Source: Hyphomicrobiales bacterium
Lineage (GTDB): Bacteria; Pseudomonadota; Alphaproteobacteria; Rhizobiales; Rhizobiaceae
NCBI GenBank assembly: GCA_900473915.1
Contig: UCNG01000020.1
Coordinates: forward strand, 1,221-65,220
Reading direction: 5' to 3'
DNA: 64,000 nucleotides
Shown here: piece after piece, positions 18,831-27,911 of the stretch
Layout of the letters: each line of letters opens with the position of its first letter
Numbering within the stretch: position 1 is the stretch's first letter
Notes under the pieces: generated by a model
What the model saw: only the letters and a program-made list of their open reading frames with translations
The model's database searches: none
Told to the model about the DNA's origin: nothing
Program-made: the position numbers and the translations under genes

Positions 18831-19532
18831 ATGCGTGAAATCGTTTTCGATACGGAAACCACCGGTCTGGAAAGGCTTGAGGACCGTGTGATCGAAATCG
18901 GCGGCGTGGAACTGATCAACAAGTTTCCCACAGGCCGCAGGTTCCACAAATACATCAACCCGCAGGGTCGTCAGGTTCATCCCGAGGCGCTCGCGGTGCA
19001 CGGCATCAGCAATGAACAATTGCTCGACAAGCCGACATTCGCGGAAATTCTGGACGAATTTCTGGAATTTTTCGACGGCGCGAAACTCGTCGCGCATAAT
19101 GCCATGTTCGACCTTGGCTTCATCAATGCGGAACTGGCGCGGCTGGGAAAGGCTGAAATCCAGGCGGAACGCATCGTCGATACGCTGGCGCTGGCGCGCC
19201 GCAAGCACCCGATGGGTCCGAACTCGCTCGATGCGCTGTGCAAGCGCTATGGCATCGAAAACGGCCACCGCACCCTGCACGGCGCCTTGCTCGACTCCGA
19301 GATTTTGGCGGAAGTCTATATCGAACTGATCGGCGGCAAGCAGACGGCGCTTGGCCTCAGCATGGGGGGAACCGCAAGCGGCGGCAATGCCGGGGATAGC
19401 GGCGCGGCCATCATCCTTGCTGCGCGCCCAAGGCCGCTTGCACCGCGCATTTCCGATGAGGAACGAGCGGCTCACGCAGCACTCGTGGCCGAACTCGGTG
19501 ACAAGGCCATCTGGAAGAAATATCTGTCCTAG
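18831..19532 (+). CDS. dnaQ: DNA polymerase III epsilon subunit (3'-5' exonuclease)
   Basis: This 233-residue DEDDh exonuclease has the ExoI motif VFDTETTGLE, the ExoII motif HNAMFDLGFIN and the ExoIII region HGALLDSEILAEVY. It proofreads within the replicative polymerase. It is the last gene of the rightward run from oriC, 51 bp after coaE. A glycine/alanine-rich linker (residues 179-194) precedes the C-terminal segment that usually binds the alpha subunit. Confidence 0.95.
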   Translation: MREIVFDTETTGLERLEDRVIEIGGVELINKFPTGRRFHKYINPQGRQVHPEALAVHGISNEQLLDKPTFAEILDEFLEFFDGAKLVAHNAMFDLGFINAELARLGKAEIQAERIVDTLALARRKHPMGPNSLDALCKRYGIENGHRTLHGALLDSEILAEVYIELIGGKQTALGLSMGGTASGGNAGDSGAAIILAARPRPLAPRISDEERAAHAALVAELGDKAIWKKYLS

Positions 19533-19592
19533 GCAGGACCTATTTTAGAGCGCCGATCTGATCCAGTCAGGTCGAAACCGTTCCAAACGAAA

Positions 19593-19616
19593 AAAGCCCG
19601 GTCGAAACCGGGCTTT
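19593..19616. terminator. Bidirectional terminator between dnaQ and secB
   Basis: AAAGCCCGG (19593-19601) pairs with CCGGGCTTT (19608-19616) around a six-base loop. A run of A precedes it and T-rich sequence follows, fitting two converging transcripts. Confidence 0.8.
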
Positions 19617-19637
19617 CTTGCATCATGAAGCCTGCGA

Positions 19638-20129
19638 TCAGCTCTTCACAGCCGACTTGGCCTGTTCTTCGGCCATGCGGGACTGGAACATCTGCGCGAA
19701 ATCGATCGGGTCGATCATCAGCGGCGGGTAGCCGCCGTTGCGCGTCGCGTCGGCGATGATCTGGCGTGCGAACGGGAACAGGAGACGCGGGCATTCGATG
19801 AACAGAAGCGGCAGCATGTGCTCCTGCGGGATTCCCTGAATGCGGAACACGCCGCCATAGACCAGCTCGGTGTTGAAAAGGACGTCCTTGCCGTCAACGG
19901 CCTTGGCTTCCAGCGTCAGCACAACGTCGAAGTCCGTTTCGGACAGCGGATTGGCGTTGACGTTGACATTGATGTTGATGGACGGCGCCTTTTCGCGCGG
20001 ACGCAGCGACAGCGGCGCGCCCGGGCTTTCAAAGGACAGGTCCTTCACATATTGCGCCAGAATGTTGAGGGACGGCTCGGCCGTCGCGCCATTGCCGTTC
20101 TTTACTTCGCCCGCGGCCTTATCGCTCAT
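19638..20129 (-). CDS. secB: Protein-export chaperone SecB
   Basis: The 163-residue tetrameric chaperone keeps preproteins unfolded for SecA. The family segments [44 protein letters not shown] and [21 protein letters not shown] are all present. It lies alone, converging on dnaQ and separated from fxsA by about 150 bp. Neighbouring fxsA, Tim44-like and mltA genes form a conserved alphaproteobacterial envelope neighbourhood (recalled, not searched). Confidence 0.96.
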   Translation of the reverse strand: MSDKAAGEVKNGNGATAEPSLNILAQYVKDLSFESPGAPLSLRPREKAPSININVNVNANPLSETDFDVVLTLEAKAVDGKDVLFNTELVYGGVFRIQGIPQEHMLPLLFIECPRLLFPFARQIIADATRNGGYPPLMIDPIDFAQMFQSRMAEEQAKSAVKS

Positions 20130-20283
20130 TATCGGTATGCCTTCTATCGGTGATTAAGATTTTTGCGCTTCCGGCGCAGCCTGCGCGCAAGCCGCTCCGG
20201 AAGGTCGGAGTGTTTGGCTAGCATGTGCGCGGGCATGAGGCAAGAAAGGCTTTTTAGGTTAGTATTTGCGCATTCAGCGATTG

Positions 20284-20772
20284 TCACTTGCCGGATTTAT
20301 CGTCGGGCCGGGCGGTGTAATCTTCGGGATCGAGATCGATGACATGGTCCTGGCGCGGATTGTGGCCGGGGCGCTGCTGCCCGTAACCGTGCGAATAGCG
20401 TGCCGACGTGGCGACGACCATGCGGCCGCGCATGAATTTTTCCCACATGACATCGCGAATGAACGGAATGAACAGCAGAATGCCGATGGCGCTGCTCACA
20501 AAGCCGGGCACGATCAGCAGGATCGCCGCCAGAACCAGCATGGCGCCATGCACCACTTCGCGATCCGGAACGCGCCCGGCTGCGGTTTCGGTGCGAATGC
20601 GCTGCAAAAGCCCGATGCCCTGCACGCGCAGGAGGAAAAAGCCCAGCATCGCGCTCAGGATAACCAGGCCGAGGGTCGCGAAAACGCCGATCTTGCTGCC
20701 GACGATGACGAAACCGGCAATTTCGATGAAAGGCATCGCCAGCAGGACGAGAGGGGCGAAAGAGGAGGACAC
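20284..20772 (-). CDS. fxsA: FxsA family membrane protein
   Basis: A 162-residue inner-membrane protein with three or four helices: residues 7-27, 29-49 and 75-105. It has the FxsA pattern MPFIEIAGFVIVGSKIG and LLIVPGFVSSAIGILLFIP. In E. coli FxsA influences exclusion of phage T7 by the F plasmid; the role in this group is unknown. The start codon appears to be GTG at 20772, with only a weak ribosome site. The C-terminal 45 residues are polar and probably cytoplasmic. Confidence 0.85.
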   Translation of the reverse strand: MSSSFAPLVLLAMPFIEIAGFVIVGSKIGVFATLGLVILSAMLGFFLLRVQGIGLLQRIRTETAAGRVPDREVVHGAMLVLAAILLIVPGFVSSAIGILLFIPFIRDVMWEKFMRGRMVVATSARYSHGYGQQRPGHNPRQDHVIDLDPEDYTARPDDKSGK

Positions 20773-21093
20773 GGAGGTTACGACCTTTGTTGTTTGGTTC
20801 CGGGGTTCAGTCTAGCCTGAATTGTAACTTTTTAAGGTTCGGAACGAAATTGAAACTGTCTGTCATGCAATATCAAATAGGTACGCATGATCGGGATTTG
20901 AATGATGACGTAAGCCGATCTATATGTATGGGATATAAATGGCAGCGCATCCCGAAAAATGCGAAGCGGTTTTCGGAAAAAGATGCGCGTAAGGACAAAT
21001 GGATAGAGCATTTCCAATGGTTCAATCAGAACGGGAAATGCTCTAGGGATAGGAAAGGCGAAACGCCGGTTCCTTCAATTAGCGGCAGGCGGC
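20773..21093. other. Divergent intergenic region fxsA / Tim44-like gene
   Basis: This 321-bp stretch has no gene. Its first 160 bases should carry the divergent promoters, but I cannot assign boxes with confidence. Its right half is occupied by a palindromic repeat element (20945-21044). Confidence 0.6.
20945..21044. repeat. Dispersed palindromic repeat, type B, two hairpins
   Basis: The first hairpin has arms GCGCATC (20945-20951) and GATGCGC (20982-20988) around the core ATGCGAAGCGGTTTTCGG. The second pairs AGAGCATTTCC (21005-21015) with GGAAATGCTCT (21034-21044). The two-hairpin layout recurs at 31308-31410. Confidence 0.8.
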
Positions 21094-21789
21094 ATGGAAT
21101 TTTTTGATTTTGGCACGATATTCTTCTTCATCGCAGCGGTGATCATCTTTCTCCAGCTGAGGAATGTTCTTGGCCGTCGTACCGGAAATGAAAAACCGCC
21201 CTTCGATCCGTACACGTCCGCGCGCAGTGCCGATGCTGCACCGGCGAGCAGCGAGACGGACAATGTCGTCTCTCTTCCGCGCCGGACGGGCGAAAAGGAT
21301 TTCACCGCCATCGACAAGGCGGCGCCTCTTGGCACGCCCGTGAATGACGGCCTGCGCGCGATTTATACCGCCGATCCGTCGTTCGATCCGGCCAGTTTCG
21401 TGGAAGGCCTCAAGATCGCTTATGAGATGATCGTGATGTCGTTTGCCGATGGCGATCGCAAGGTCCTGAAAAATCTGCTTTCCAAGGATGTATATGAAGG
21501 GTTCGTTTCGGCGATCGATGAGCGCGAAGCCCGTGGCGAAACCGTGCGTTCGTCCTTCGTCGGCATCGACAAGGCGGCAATCACCGGCGCCGAGATGAAG
21601 GGGTCGGAAGCGCATGTGACGGTCAATATCGTCAGCCAGATGATTTCCTCCACTTATGACAAGGACGGCAAGCTGATCGACGGCGATCCGGATAATGTGA
21701 TCGAGATCAAGGATCTGTGGACTTTTGCCCGCGATACGCGGTCGCGCGATCCGAATTGGAAGCTTGTCGCGACCGAGGCGGACGATTAA
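21094..21789 (+). CDS. Tim44-like domain protein
   Basis: The 231-residue protein has one N-terminal membrane anchor (residues 5-23), a disordered linker to about residue 75, and a C-terminal Tim44-like domain. The domain is recognisable from DPASFVEGLKIAYEMIVMSFADGDRKVLKNLLSKDVYEGF. Bacterial homologues (TimA in Caulobacter) are inner-membrane proteins related to mitochondrial Tim44; their substrate is not well defined. It starts directly after a repeat element. A second repeat separates it from mltA. Confidence 0.85.
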   Translation: MEFFDFGTIFFFIAAVIIFLQLRNVLGRRTGNEKPPFDPYTSARSADAAPASSETDNVVSLPRRTGEKDFTAIDKAAPLGTPVNDGLRAIYTADPSFDPASFVEGLKIAYEMIVMSFADGDRKVLKNLLSKDVYEGFVSAIDEREARGETVRSSFVGIDKAAITGAEMKGSEAHVTVNIVSQMISSTYDKDGKLIDGDPDNVIEIKDLWTFARDTRSRDPNWKLVATEADD

Positions 21790-21860
21790 GAGAAAAATAT
21801 GAATCGGGCCGCTGACCCAACGCAGCGGCCTTTTTGTTTGTGCTTGAAGTATTTTTGAGC

Positions 21861-21951
21861 CAAAAGTGCGAAGCGTCTACGCAGGAAAATCAGTTCACTG
21901 GACTGATTTCTTATCCTGCTTCGATGCGTCGGATAATGCGTAAAAACAGAG
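21861..21951. repeat. Dispersed palindromic repeat, composite B copy
   Basis: It contains AAAAGTGCGAAGCG, the inner module CTACGCAGG-AAATCAG-N-TCACTGGACTGATTTC shared with 2961-2994, and GTCGGATAATGCGTAAAAACAG shared with 31343-31365. Its end lies 16 bases before the mltA ATG and supplies the in-frame stop that bounds that gene. Confidence 0.8.
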
Positions 21952-21967
21952 GGATAGCGCTGTTCCA

Positions 21968-23110
21968 ATGACTGTGTGTAGTTGGAGCGGCTCTGGCTGG
22001 ACGGATGCGGCGATGAACGGCTTGGCGAGGATTTTGCGCCCGGTGGCCTTTTCGGATTGTCCGGGCTGGAACCGCGACGATCAGTCTGCTGCATTCGCCG
22101 CATTTCGCCGTTCGGCCGATTACGCTGCCCGCCAGACCTACAAGAGCGGCAGTCTTGGCATCCGTTTCGAAGCGCTGGCGCCGATCTTCGCCGCCGCGCG
22201 CGCCCTCGACAATCCGGGCGTGGCGGAAGCGCGGGCTTTCTTCGAACAGAATTTTCTCCCCTGCCGCATCGTTCCCGAACAGGGAAACGGCTTTGTTACC
22301 GCGTTCTACGAGCCGGAGATCGAAGCCTCTCTTCACGCCGACAGCCGGTTCAAGGTGCCGTTCTATCGGCAGCCGGACGATCTTGTGAAGGTAACGGACG
22401 ATATTCGTCCTGAGGGCTTTGATCCGTCCTTTGCCTTTGCGCGCCGGACGGAAAACGGCCTGGCGGAATATGACGACCGCCGGACGATCGAACGGGGCAG
22501 CCTTTCGGGCCGAGGGCTGGAAATTGCTTTCGTCGCCGACCGGGTCGATGCCTTTTTCGCGCATGTGCAGGGCGCGGCGCGCCTGAAACTGCGCGATGGC
22601 GGCTTGCTGCGCATCACCTATGCCGCCAAATCCGGCCACCCGTTCACAGGCATTGGCCGCACTCTGGTCGCCAATGGCGAAATTCCGGCCTCGGAAATTT
22701 CCATGCAGACGATCCGGCGCTGGCTGGCCGAACATCCCGACCGGGCCGATGACCTCATTTGGCAGAACCGGTCCTATATTTTCTTCCGGGAAGCGCCGGT
22801 GGACGACCCGGATGCCGGTCCGATTGCCGCCGCAAAAGTTCCGCTGACCGCCGGGCGTTCGCTTGCTGTCGACAGATTGCTCCACACATTCGGGACGCCG
22901 ATCCATGTCAGTGCGCCAACTGTGACCGTCTTTGACGGCCAGCCTTTTGAACGGCTGATGATCGCGCAGGACACCGGAACGGCTATCATCGGCCCTGCCC
23001 GGGGCGATCTGTTTGCCGGCTCCGGTGATATTGCCGGCGAGATCGCCGGTGGCGTGAAGGACGGTGCGGATTTCTATGCGCTGGTGCCGCGCACCCTGCT
23101 GGGGGCTTGA
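21968..23110 (+). CDS. mltA: Membrane-bound lytic murein transglycosylase A-like protein
   Basis: The 380-residue protein carries the MltA barrel domain (residues 70-260: GFVTAFYEPEIEAS, SLSGRGLEIAFVADRVDAFFAHVQGAARL). It also has the C-terminal 3D domain with the catalytic-type aspartates in AQDTGTAIIGPARGDLFAGSG. MltA cleaves peptidoglycan with formation of anhydromuramic acid. No signal peptide or lipobox is visible. The in-frame sequence upstream reaches a stop within the repeat element 30 bases before the ATG, so no longer N-terminus is available. Its stop codon abuts the Smr gene. Confidence 0.88.
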   Translation: MTVCSWSGSGWTDAAMNGLARILRPVAFSDCPGWNRDDQSAAFAAFRRSADYAARQTYKSGSLGIRFEALAPIFAAARALDNPGVAEARAFFEQNFLPCRIVPEQGNGFVTAFYEPEIEASLHADSRFKVPFYRQPDDLVKVTDDIRPEGFDPSFAFARRTENGLAEYDDRRTIERGSLSGRGLEIAFVADRVDAFFAHVQGAARLKLRDGGLLRITYAAKSGHPFTGIGRTLVANGEIPASEISMQTIRRWLAEHPDRADDLIWQNRSYIFFREAPVDDPDAGPIAAAKVPLTAGRSLAVDRLLHTFGTPIHVSAPTVTVFDGQPFERLMIAQDTGTAIIGPARGDLFAGSGDIAGEIAGGVKDGADFYALVPRTLLGA

Positions 23111-23725
23111 ATGGCACGCGCAACCGACAAGCCGGAACAGGATTATCTGCGGCCCGAAGACCGAATCTTATGGGAAACGGTCGCCAAGACCGCAAAGCCG
23201 CTGGTAAAGCCGAAGGCGAAACCGGACGCGCTTCCCGATTTCAAGACATTGATGGCGGAAGAAGAAAAGCGCCCGGCCAAGGCGAAGGTCCAGCCTGCGG
23301 TGGAGGCAAGCAAGCCGAAGAAGGGCTTGTCGGCGCTCGGCGAAATGCAGATTCAGTCGCTCGACAAGCCGACACATCGAAAAATAGCGAAAGGCCGCGT
23401 CGATATTGAAGCCCGCATCGACCTCCACGGTCTTACGCAGGGCGAAGCGCACGGCCTGCTCTATGGGTTTCTGGTCAGCGCGCATGCACGCGGCCTGCGT
23501 CATGTCATGGTCATCACCGGCAAGGGCCGTTCATTCGGCAGCGAAGGCATTTTGCGGCAGGCGGTGCCGCACTGGTTTTCCACGCCGCTGTTCAGGCTTC
23601 TGGTCAGCGCCTATGAGGATGCGGCGCGTCACCATGGCGGGCATGGCGCGCTTTATGTCAGGCTTCGCCGCCAGACCCAGAACACGGCCCAGCAAGCACT
23701 ACCCGGAGGAAACAGGCCGCGATGA
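23111..23725 (+). CDS. Smr/MutS2-domain protein
   Basis: This 204-residue protein has a charged, probably disordered N-terminus (residues 1-90). A C-terminal Smr domain follows, with RIDLHGLTQGEAHGLLYGFL, HVMVITGKG and the ending HGGHGALYVRLRR. Stand-alone Smr proteins have nicking endonuclease or RNA-cleaving activity; its role here is not known. The ATG follows the mltA stop with no gap, and its own end overlaps the XRE gene by four bases. Confidence 0.88.
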   Translation: MARATDKPEQDYLRPEDRILWETVAKTAKPLVKPKAKPDALPDFKTLMAEEEKRPAKAKVQPAVEASKPKKGLSALGEMQIQSLDKPTHRKIAKGRVDIEARIDLHGLTQGEAHGLLYGFLVSAHARGLRHVMVITGKGRSFGSEGILRQAVPHWFSTPLFRLLVSAYEDAARHHGGHGALYVRLRRQTQNTAQQALPGGNRPR

Positions 23726-24114
23726 CGCCATTTGGGATACGCCTGCGCGAGTTGCGGGAAGAGCGGGGGGTGACGCAGAAGGACATGGCAGCGGCGCTTC
23801 GCGTTTCACCGGCCTATCTGTCGGCGCTGGAACACGGACGGCGCGGCCAGCCGACCTGGGACCTGCTGCAGCGCATCATCACCTATTTCAACATTATCTG
23901 GGACGAGGCGGAAGAGTTGCAGAACCTCGCCGCCGTATCGCATCCGCGTGTGGTGATCGATACGTCGGGCCTGTCGCCGCAGGCGACCGAGCTTGCCAAT
24001 CTGCTGGCGCGCAATATCCGCATCATTGATCGCGAGACGATCAGGCATCTGAGCGAGGAAATCGAGGCGGCGCGCAAGCGCCGTCGCGGGATCAAGCCTG
24101 TTCAGCCCCTGTGA
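23722..24114 (+). CDS. XRE-family helix-turn-helix regulator
   Basis: The 130-residue product has an N-terminal HTH_XRE domain, residues 5-60. Its helix-turn-helix is TQKDMAAALRVSPAYLSALEHGRRGQP. A short C-terminal helical region follows. It is the last gene of the mltA-Smr-XRE run (ATGA overlap). Its stop codon lies within the first unit of a 16-bp tandem repeat, so changes in repeat sequence or number could alter the C-terminus. Targets are unknown. Confidence 0.85.
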   Translation: MTPFGIRLRELREERGVTQKDMAAALRVSPAYLSALEHGRRGQPTWDLLQRIITYFNIIWDEAEELQNLAAVSHPRVVIDTSGLSPQATELANLLARNIRIIDRETIRHLSEEIEAARKRRRGIKPVQPL

Positions 24115-24154
24115 TGTTCAGCCCCTGCAATGTTCAGCCCCTGCAATGTTCAGC
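24099..24154. repeat. 16-bp tandem repeat (3.5 units)
   Basis: The unit TGTTCAGCCCCTGCAA occurs at 24115-24130 and 24131-24146. A first copy ending GTGA (24099-24114) provides the stop codon of the XRE gene, and a half copy TGTTCAGC lies at 24147-24154. The unit length is not a multiple of three. Confidence 0.95.
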
Positions 24155-24160
24155 ATGTGA

Positions 24161-25126
24161 TCAGAACAGCGCTTTCAATTCATCGAGCTTCGAATTGACC
24201 AGCCAGCCATAGTAATTTTCTTGCGGCAGCACCGGGTTCTGGCCGTCTGCCTTTCGCCTGGCATTTTCGTTGGCCAACGCGCGCGCGCGCGCTTCCGCAC
24301 CGCCGGTATTGTAGAGCGTCGCGGTGAGGCCCGGATTCTTCGAAATGTCGAAATCGGCGATCTGCCGGTAGGAGTTGATCGACTGTTTCAGCGTTGCCGC
24401 GATATATGGCAGCGTCAGATCGGGGTCCATGATCGTCTTGTAGACCACGTTGCCGTCTTCGGCGTTGAGCTTGGGCAGGCCGGAAACGCGGTTCACCATG
24501 TCCGACATCTGCAAGGCCGTCAGCGGGTTGATCTGGCCAAGGCCGAATGTCTGGCCCGCATAGAAAGGCTGGAAGAACACCGCGCTGAAACGATTGTTGG
24601 GATAGGCGTTGCCGCCGACCGACTTGCCGCGGAAATTCTTGTTCCAGACATTTTCACGGCAGGACCACAGCGAATAGCTGTCCTTGTGCTTCAGGCAGTC
24701 GGCAAATTCAGGCCGTTTGATGAACTGGCCGATGCTCTCGCCATTATAGCCGAAGCTCACGCCCTGATTCACATAGGACATGGCTTTGACGTAATAGGTC
24801 TGCAGCCGGTCATAGACGTCGACATTATAGGTATGCTCGCCGACGATCGCGCCGACAATATGAATGGGATCGATGCCATAGGCTGCCGCCGTTGACCGGA
24901 TCTTGGAGCGCAGCGCGGCATCCTTTTTCAGGAGGCCGTAGATCTTCTGATACTTCTTCTCGTAGGTCGTGCTCAGTTCACGCGTGCGCTTGGCGGATGC
25001 GCCGGGGATCGGCGGCTGTTCCGCATTGCGATTGCCGGGAGGGACGAGTGTCGCCGCTTGCGCGCTCTGGCTGGCTACAATAAAGGCGAGGCAAAGGCCA
25101 GCAAAGCGGTTCAGTGATCTGGTCAT
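24161..25126 (-). CDS. DUF1402 family secreted protein
   Basis: The 321-residue protein starts with a clear signal peptide (SLNRFAGLCLAFIVASQSAQA, cleavage near residue 24). The mature part contains lysozyme-like features: an AAAYGIDPIHIVGAIVGEHTYN segment with a candidate catalytic glutamate, and TFGLGQINPLTALQMSD, reminiscent of the GLMQ motif of soluble lytic transglycosylases. It belongs to DUF1402, found mainly in Rhizobiales. A peptidoglycan-acting role is plausible but inferred. It is transcribed in the same direction as hslU, separated by 145 bp with a terminator. Confidence 0.82.
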   Translation of the reverse strand: MTRSLNRFAGLCLAFIVASQSAQAATLVPPGNRNAEQPPIPGASAKRTRELSTTYEKKYQKIYGLLKKDAALRSKIRSTAAAYGIDPIHIVGAIVGEHTYNVDVYDRLQTYYVKAMSYVNQGVSFGYNGESIGQFIKRPEFADCLKHKDSYSLWSCRENVWNKNFRGKSVGGNAYPNNRFSAVFFQPFYAGQTFGLGQINPLTALQMSDMVNRVSGLPKLNAEDGNVVYKTIMDPDLTLPYIAATLKQSINSYRQIADFDISKNPGLTATLYNTGGAEARARALANENARRKADGQNPVLPQENYYGWLVNSKLDELKALF

Positions 25127-25180
25127 TGTGCGGAAACGGCCCCAATATGGTGAAGATCTGGTAAATTGGCCGGAAAATAG

Positions 25181-25210
25181 AAAACCCCCCGATGCAAGTC
25201 GAGGGGTTTT
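25181..25210 (-). terminator. Terminator downstream of hslU
   Basis: AAAACCCC (25181-25188) pairs with GGGGTTTT (25203-25210). On the minus strand the stem is followed by a T-rich run, suited to ending the hslVU transcript before DUF1402. Confidence 0.65.
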
Positions 25211-25227
25211 TGCGCATTCCTTGACAA

Positions 25228-25256
25228 GTGGCCGGAAGCCGTGGCTTTCCGGTCAC
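25228..25256. repeat. Intergenic inverted repeat
   Basis: GTGGCCGGAAGCC (25228-25240) and GGCTTTCCGGTCAC (25243-25256) form a near-perfect stem with a very short loop between the hslU stop and its terminator. It may stabilise the transcript end. Confidence 0.55.
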
Positions 25257-25271
25257 TTACAGGCGTCTTCG

Positions 25272-26576
25272 TCAGAGAATGAAGCGCGACAGATCGGTGT
25301 TCTTGGCAAGACCGCCGATCTTGTCCTTCACATAGGCCGCATCGATGGTGAAAACGGCGCCGGTCTTGTCGGGAGCGGTGAACGAGATTTCGTCCAGAAC
25401 CCGTTCCATCACCGTTTGCAGGCGGCGCGCGCCGATGTTTTCAACCGTTGCATTCAGATCGACAGCGATATCGGCCAGAGCGTCGATGGCGTCATCGGTG
25501 ATTTCGAGCTTCACCTCTTCCGTCGCCATCAGGGCGATATACTGCTTGATCAGGCTTGCTTCGGTCTCCGTCAGGATGCGGCGGAAGTCCTCACGCGTCA
25601 GCGCATTGAGTTCCACGCGGATCGGCAGACGGCCCTGAAGCTCCGGCAGCAGATCGGACGGCTTGGAGACGTGGAACGCGCCGGATGCGATGAACAGCAC
25701 GTGGTCGGTCTTGACCGGCCCGTATTTGGTCGCAACCGTCGTGCCTTCTACCAGCGGCAGGAGATCGCGCTGCACGCCTTCACGCGACACGCCTGCACCC
25801 ATGCCGCCTTCCCGCGATGCGATCTTGTCGATCTCGTCGATGAACACGATGCCCTCGTCTTCGGTGACGCGAAGCGCTTCCTGCACGATCTGGTCCTGAT
25901 CCAGAAGCTTGTCGGATTCGTCGTTGATCAGGATCGCATAGGAATCCTGCACCGTGGTCTTGCGCGTCTTGGTGCGCCCGCCCATCGCCTTGCCCAGCAT
26001 GTCCGACAGGTTCATGACGCCGATATTGGCGCCCGGCATGCCCGGAATCTCGAAGCTCGGGCCGGAGCCGGTATCGGCGACCTCGATTTCGATTTCCTTG
26101 TCGTCCAGCTCGTTGTTGCGCAGCTTCTTGCGGAAGCTGTCGCGGGTTGCGGGGCTCGCCGTCTTGCCGACCAGCGCATCCAGCACGCGTTCCTCTGCAT
26201 TGAGATGCGCCTTGGCCTTCACGTCCTCGCGGCGCTTTTCGCGCACGAGCGTGATGGCAACCTCGACCAGATCGCGGACGATCTGCTCGACGTCGCGGCC
26301 CACATAGCCGACTTCGGTGAACTTGGTCGCTTCCACCTTGACGAAAGGCGCACCGGCGAGCTTGGCGAGACGGCGGGAAATTTCCGTCTTGCCCACGCCG
26401 GTCGGTCCGATCATCAGGATGTTCTTCGGCATCACCTCTTCGCGCATCTGGCCTTCGAGCTGCTGGCGGCGCCAGCGGTTGCGCAGCGCAATGGCGACGG
26501 CGCGCTTGGCGTCGTTCTGGCCGATGATGAAACGGTCGAGTTCCGAAACGATTTCACGGGGGGAGAAGTTACTCAT
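25272..26576 (-). CDS. hslU: ATP-dependent protease ATPase subunit HslU
   Basis: The 434-residue AAA+ unfoldase of the HslVU protease has Walker [10 protein letters not shown], the pore loop EVGYVGRD, Walker [10 protein letters not shown] and the C-terminal LSRFIL tail that activates HslV. The start [10 protein letters not shown] is chosen at 26576; an upstream in-frame start at 26597 would add seven residues overlapping the previous gene. DUF2585 lies between hslV and hslU, and hslU overlaps its end by a few bases. Confidence 0.97.
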   Translation of the reverse strand: MSNFSPREIVSELDRFIIGQNDAKRAVAIALRNRWRRQQLEGQMREEVMPKNILMIGPTGVGKTEISRRLAKLAGAPFVKVEATKFTEVGYVGRDVEQIVRDLVEVAITLVREKRREDVKAKAHLNAEERVLDALVGKTASPATRDSFRKKLRNNELDDKEIEIEVADTGSGPSFEIPGMPGANIGVMNLSDMLGKAMGGRTKTRKTTVQDSYAILINDESDKLLDQDQIVQEALRVTEDEGIVFIDEIDKIASREGGMGAGVSREGVQRDLLPLVEGTTVATKYGPVKTDHVLFIASGAFHVSKPSDLLPELQGRLPIRVELNALTREDFRRILTETEASLIKQYIALMATEEVKLEITDDAIDALADIAVDLNATVENIGARRLQTVMERVLDEISFTAPDKTGAVFTIDAAYVKDKIGGLAKNTDLSRFIL

Positions 26577-26578
26577 GA

Positions 26579-27169
26579 TTATAACCCACTTTGCCACTGC
26601 TTGATGAACTCGAACGGATGCAGCAGCATGATCACGTTGAGCGTAAGATTGTCGCGGATGACGATCAGCGCCAGAATTTCAAAGAACAGCGCTATGGCGA
26701 CGGTTATTTTCGTTGGCAGTCTGGCTGCGAGCAAAAAGCCAAGGGCAGCGGCAACCGTATCGGCAACCGAATTCACGATGCTGTCGCCAAAATAGTCCAC
26801 CGAGGACGTATTGGCGCGATAGCGTTCGATGATGAAATTCGAATTCTCGATCAGTTCCCAAACGGCTTCGATGCCGACCGCAGCCGCAAGCCTCAAGCCG
26901 AGCGGGGCTTTGGGTGCGATGACCGTGAACAGCCAGTAGAACAGAAAGCCATGGATGATGTGCGACAGCGTATACCAGTCGGATATATGCTGTGAGTTTT
27001 CGGACATCAGCGAACCCGACCATAATTTTATGGTTCCGCATTCGCACATGGCGATCCGCCCGTCGAGATAGAGCCAGAAGGCTTGTACCGCGACGATGGC
27101 GAGAACGATCAGGGCGCCCAGGCCCCAGCGTTGCGCATTCGGTTTTGAGGCCTGCGCCAGCGAGCTCAT
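26579..27169 (-). CDS. DUF2585 (UPF0314) membrane protein
   Basis: This 196-residue protein has five predicted membrane helices, starting at about residues 17, 70, 93, 138 and 160. Polar segments in between include [34 protein letters not shown] and the acidic-histidine-rich [14 protein letters not shown]. The family is restricted to alphaproteobacteria and has no assigned function. The gene is translationally coupled to hslV (ATGA overlap at 27166-27169) and its stop lies three bases before the hslU ATG. It therefore belongs to the hslVU transcript. Confidence 0.85.
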   Translation of the reverse strand: MSSLAQASKPNAQRWGLGALIVLAIVAVQAFWLYLDGRIAMCECGTIKLWSGSLMSENSQHISDWYTLSHIIHGFLFYWLFTVIAPKAPLGLRLAAAVGIEAVWELIENSNFIIERYRANTSSVDYFGDSIVNSVADTVAAALGFLLAARLPTKITVAIALFFEILALIVIRDNLTLNVIMLLHPFEFIKQWQSGL

Positions 27170-27720
27170 TCTGCGTCCAGGCTTTCCACGAGGATATTGT
27201 GGTTGGTGTAGATGCAGATATCGGCGGCGATCTCCATCGCCTTGCGGGCGATTTCCTCGGCTGACTTGTCGGTGTCGATCAGCGCGCGGGCGGCGGCCAG
27301 CGCATAATTGCCGCCCGAACCGATGGCCATCACGCCATGTTCGGGTTCAAGCACGTCGCCGGTGCCGGTCAGCGCCAGCGTCACCTTGCTGTCGGCAACC
27401 AGCATCATGGCTTCCAGCTTGCGCAAGTAGCGGTCGGTACGCCAGTCCTTGGCAAGTTCGACCGAAGCGCGCATGAGCTGATCGGGATATTGTTCGAGCT
27501 TGGCTTCGAGGCGTTCCAGCAGGGTGAAGGCGTCGGCGGTGGCCCCGGCAAAACCGGCAATCACATTGCCCTTGCCGATGCGGCGCACTTTACGCGCATT
27601 GCCCTTCATGACGGTATTGCCCAGCGAAACCTGTCCGTCGCCGGCAATGACGACCTTGCCGCCCTTGCGCACGGTGACGATCGTGGTGCCGTATATGGTT
27701 GTGGGATTGTGGTCGATCAT
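27166..27720 (-). CDS. hslV: ATP-dependent protease subunit HslV
   Basis: The 184-residue proteasome-like peptidase has the core [24 protein letters not shown]. By comparison with E. coli HslV the catalytic threonine is Thr12, so an 11-residue N-terminal extension must be removed; such an extension is common in rhizobial HslV. The start at 27720 has an AAAGGAG ribosome site, better than upstream in-frame starts. It is the first gene of hslV-DUF2585-hslU and is divergent from hisB across 191 bp. That intergenic region contains a small inverted repeat, ATGCG-N6-CGCAT (27778-27793). Confidence 0.96.
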   Translation of the reverse strand: MIDHNPTTIYGTTIVTVRKGGKVVIAGDGQVSLGNTVMKGNARKVRRIGKGNVIAGFAGATADAFTLLERLEAKLEQYPDQLMRASVELAKDWRTDRYLRKLEAMMLVADSKVTLALTGTGDVLEPEHGVMAIGSGGNYALAAARALIDTDKSAEEIARKAMEIAADICIYTNHNILVESLDAE

Positions 27721-27911
27721 GGATGCTCCTTTGGCGAGCTGTGTATTCCCGGACGGCGAAAACACAGGTCCCTTGCTATGCGGTTATACGCATTTCGATC
27801 TGATTATTTAAGAAGGCGTTGCCGAATTGCAAATGGCAAACCGGCAAAAGGAATTGGCAAAGTGGGCAAGCTGTTCTAGAACGCCTCCAAGCTATAGGAT
27901 GAGGAAAGCTT

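Noticed and set aside
24969-26795. Long plus-strand open frame (608 codons) opposite DUF1402 and hslU
   Set aside because: It is antisense to the clearly conserved hslU; long shadow frames are expected in GC-rich genes.
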